Shown here: positions 42,401 to 47,100 of the stretch, in pieces
How the letters are laid out: every line of letters starts with the position of its first letter
Numbering within the stretch: position 1 is the stretch's first letter
NCBI GenBank assembly: GCA_033961575.1
Contig: CM066727.1
Span: 115,308,434-115,372,433 of the forward strand
Direction: 5' to 3'
Source: Aselliscus stoliczkanus
Lineage: Eukaryota > Chordata > Mammalia > Chiroptera > Hipposideridae
DNA: 64,000 nucleotides
The notes under the pieces: generated by a model
Databases searched by the model: none
What the model saw: only the letters and a program-made list of their open reading frames with translations
Told to the model about the DNA's origin: nothing
Made by a program: the position numbers and the translations under genes

Positions 42401-44079
42401 TTCTTCTCCACTTGTTGAACTCCCACATGTTCTCCAGGATGCTCTTGAAACCACCTCCTCTGTGATGCCTTCCTCACTCCTGGAGACCAAGTTAGCTCAT
42501 TGCTCTTCTAAGATCCCAGTGTACCCCGTGTATTCCTCTATCAGTCCATTTATCACACTGAATTATGAGTGGTTATTCCCAGGCTTGTCTTCCCCACTAA
42601 CACTGTGAATACCTCAAAAGCAGATCTATCTTTATCACTCCAAAAGCATTCATAATGACTCGTATGTAATATCTGGGCAAATAGAGAAACTCAAAAAAAG
42701 TTGCTGAGAAAATGAGATTTAGAAAGTCATGTGGACTTGTCCAAGGTCAACATGAGAGCAGCTCACAATAAGGCCACATAGGAGACAGGCTAGGCCTTTC
42801 CCATCCCCCACTCCTTCGCCATCTGCAGGCCCCACCACTATGCTCCCCGTTCCCTCCTCCAAGCTCTGGCCTGGATTACCTCTCCTCAGAACCCCCATGA
42901 TCCTCGGCCCTACCTCTTTATTACATGTCCAACATAATGCCTGAAATAGAGCAGTACTCAACTATTTGTGAAATGATTGGATGGATGGATGGATGGATGG
43001 ATGGATGGATGGATGGATGGATGAATGGAAGAATGGAGATACAGCACTCATCCCAACATCGCTTACCAGAAGATGGGTCAGGAGTTTCTGTGGTGAGATG
43101 AACTGGGTGGCTAAGTTAAAGAGAGGATAAAAGAAGAGGACAGAATCAGTGCAAGCTCCAGGATGCCCAACCTCCAGCCTCTACTGGCAGCCCCCCATCA
43201 AAGGAGAAGAAAGAGCAAAGTGGAGAGGGGACATCAGTGCCAGTGCCATGGTGGCTTGTGACCATTTGACTCAGCCTAAAAATCAAACCATTACATTTTC
43301 AGGTTACAAAACACACACATACCCATTAAGTAATGTGCTGAATAGACATCGACACCCCAACCCTGACTCCCACTGGGATTAGAGGTCTGGGATGGGGTGA
43401 GCACCAAGTAAGACTTCGAGTTGGGGCAAAGGAAGAACAAAGGATCAGGAATGTCTGTGTACTCATTACTTTGTAATTACAATGCAATTACAATGCAAAC
43501 TCAACCCTGGTGTTTTAAAATGAGTAATAAAGGCAAGAAGGAACAGTGTCCCCAGAGGAATCCCCTTTTCATCCATGGGCCCAAATGGCCTTACACTGCT
43601 GCCCTAACCTTATGCCTCACTCTTCCCAGCACAGCCCACTTGAGACCTGCAGCTTCCCCCATAATACAGGTACACCCCCTCCCCTGTATCCACCATCCCT
43701 GGGGGGTCTCAGCCAGCCTCCCACCCCAACTCTCCATGTCTGCAGTAGCCTGAACTTTCACAGTGGGCACGTCTCCATTAACTGCCTCACCCTGTACTTA
43801 CGCCGGAGGTGGAAGCTGCTGAGGTAGGGAAACTGGCCCAGGATCCGGGCTTTCATAGCCATTTCTGTGGCCGTCTTACTCAGGGGCACAAAGGCCAAGA
43901 CATTGCTGGGCTCACACACCAAGGTGATCAATTTGGGCAAGGATACCTGGCAGGGGATATAGCAAAGGCTTCAATGCCAAGCCCCAAATCAGCCCGTCGT
44001 AACTTCTCCAACCCCAAGACCTTGCCTTCCTTTCCTGGAGAGGCATTTGAGGCCTGTATACACAGATCCCCTATCCCAA

Positions 44080-44131
<52 letters not shown>

Positions 44132-47100
44132 TCCTCTCTGTATCCCTCTCTCTCCCTCTCTCTCCCTCTCTGTCTCCCCCTCCATGTTAGTAAAATATAA
44201 CTAAGGTCCTGATTAAAATTACAGCTGGAAGAACTTGATTAGATAGACAGGCTTCTTGAAATCTGGAATTGTATGACTTGTAATTGCCTGTATTGGGGAA
44301 CATTCCAGGAGCAGAGACAAGCCGAGGATCAGGAGACAGCTTGCTGAGGAGAGTAAATCACATGTTCTGTTCCTCCTATAGCCCTTTTCTCAACCTCTGG
44401 CCCATACCAGTTCATATGGGCCTCCAAAAGTTCTTAGAAGTTGCTAAGAACAGGCAGGGAATATAATCACCGCCTTTTTTTTTTTAGAAAAAAAGAAACC
44501 GGCTGGGAGAGCAATTTACTCAAGATTTCACAGCTAGAAACTGGGTGAGCAGGACTCAAGCTCAGTCCTCCATGTCCACCATCCAGCGACCCTCTTCTGC
44601 CCACTGAGGAGCCCCAGGCCCTTGAGGACGACCAGAGGGAAGTGGGGAGGGGCAGAAGAAACAGCACAAGGGATTAGATGGGGATGGGGTTTGGAATGCA
44701 GTCTGGGGGTCAGGGGAGCTGGAAACAGAAAGGCCCCTTTGACCCCAGCTGTTTGTACCATCTGTAGGATTTTGGAACACATTATTTGGATGTCCTCTTC
44801 ATTCTGAAATAAGAAAAGGAAAGATTTATATCTGAAACCAGTGCTAGCTAAGTCTCCTGGTTCAAAGCCTCCCTGACTCACTGTTCAGGGTTTTAGAGGC
44901 CAAAGTCCCATCCCATGTGCCAGCCATGCCCTCCTCCTCTTTTCCTTCTGTTCCCAACCCTGCCCTTTTCTTGCTCCCACCCTTGGTCCCCTCCCTGCCC
45001 GGCCCCTGCTCACTGAGGGGTCAGACTCGCTGAGCTTGATGATGTAGTTGATGATGATATTCCCCTGGGGCAAGGTTAAGTAGTTATGCTGGCCCAGCAC
45101 CTCAATGAAGTTCAGGAGGGCCTTTTGTACCTGTGGGGTCACAGACCATCACATAGCAAGATAGGAAGGCATGTCAGTGACTGCCCGTATGACCTCTCAT
45201 GGTGCAGGTGAGGACACAGAGGACCAGGGCAGGTGAGGGGCTCAGCTCTCCTGACTCCAAGCCCAGTGTGACTCTTCAGTGGGCTCTGGGTGATGACAGA
45301 CGGCCAGCCGCTGAACCTGACCACCTCTGTGCTGCACCCTGAAGTTCTAAATCACTTCAGCTTCCACTCTCCTCCCAGAGAACCCTAAGCACGTATCTTG
45401 CCCACACCTGATTTCCCCAGAGCTATGAATATTGGCAGGAGTGTTGAGTAGAGGGCAAACCTGAGTCCAGGAAAGGTCCCGTGTTCTGGCCTTCCTAGGG
45501 AAATCTCGGAACAAATCCCACAAGTCCTGAGGACCCAGCCTTCAAGGTCCCAGGCTGTCCATTACCTTCTGAGGATCAAGGACTTCGTTTTGGGGAACAA
45601 TGCTATTATTGTCTATTTGTCACCCCAAACCAGTGCTCCCATGTTCCCCAGTCCTCCATGATCCAGGGCTGAGAGCAGTCTGCTGTCTCCAACCCTGGCT
45701 GCAGAGCTTGTTAAAAAGATGGCTTCTTGGGCCGGCCGAGTGGCGCGGTGGTTAAGTGCTGGCCTGGGAAGCCAGCGGCCCGGTTCGGGTCCCACAGATG
45801 AGGGCCAGTGACACTGCCCTCAAAAAAAAAAAAAAAAAAAAAAGGATGGCTTCTCAGGCCCTATGCCAGATGAGATGTTTGAGGTCTTCTCTCCCCAAGC
45901 AAACCATGAATTCTCAGGGGGCAGAATTAGGATCTTTTAGAGCTCCATGTCCCCACTGGGTACACCACTGTGCTACCCACAGAAAAGTTTCAGAAAACAG
46001 GAAAGAACCACCTGTCCACTTCTCAAACGCTTCTTAGGTTTTGAAGAGCCCAAATGTAACCCATGGGCAGTGATCTGAGGCCAGAACTGGCTTTGCAATG
46101 GTGCTTTACCTCTCTCCTCATCTCCCCAAAACCTCCCCCTCTCCATTTTGCAAGACCTCAAGTTCTCAAGGAAGTAGCCACCCTCCCCGCCCGAGCATCC
46201 CGCCTTTCTGCTCACTGGTTTGAGATCATCCTGAATCACAATAATGACTGAATGCATCACCTCTTTCTGCAGTTTCTCTGTCTGGGGCACTAGAGAAAAG
46301 ACAGACACACAATGGGAGTTCAGTTTCCTCCCTCCCCTGTTGTTTTAGGGGCATAAGAAGACAGGCAGGTAAGAGGAATTCTAGGTACAGCCCTGGTCTT
46401 CAAAGGCCAGGTGGAACCCCAGAAGTTATCTCCACCATCCTTCTGCTTCAAACCAGACTGACGAATGACCCAAAACAGTATTTTCTTCAAGTAGGCGCTT
46501 GAGCCTCAGCCCTTGTCAGTCTCCCGTGACTGCCCACACAAATCCACTTTGCCAGCCAAGCTGTTCTCCCCACCTCTGCACAACTCAGTCTTTAAAACTG
46601 CCACCACTGCTCCTCTGCAGTGTGAATTCCCTCCTGATTTACGATCTCCTTCCTTGCTCTCTGTACATCTCCACAGAGTGAATCCCATCTCCCCTGGCTG
46701 ACTGATGCCTTCTCTGCATTTCTGCAGTACGTTGTCATGCTCACATTTAAGCAGCTTATCACATATTAGCTCATCATTTCATCTTCCGTACTTGATAGTG
46801 AGCTCCTTGAGAGCAGGAATCATGTCTGATTTATGTATTTTCCTTGCCTTGCACCGTGCTGGGCACACAGTGAAGGTTTGGCAAACCCTTGATTGCAGTT
46901 GAAGCCCGTGCTCCCAGATAATAATCATACACTAAACCACTATAAAACTGGCTGCATAGTGGGCACTGGTCTGAGTTTATGTTTTCTCATTTAATTATCA
47001 TTTAAAAAGCTTAAGGTAGGTATTACTGTACCTCCATTTTTCAGATGAGGAAATAGAGACACAGACTAAAAGTAATCTGCCCCAGTTTGCACAGCTACTA

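Noticed and set aside
42977..43025. Short regular repeat array considered as CRISPR-like
   Set aside because: A pure GGAT tandem repeat with no spacers, in a mammalian intron.
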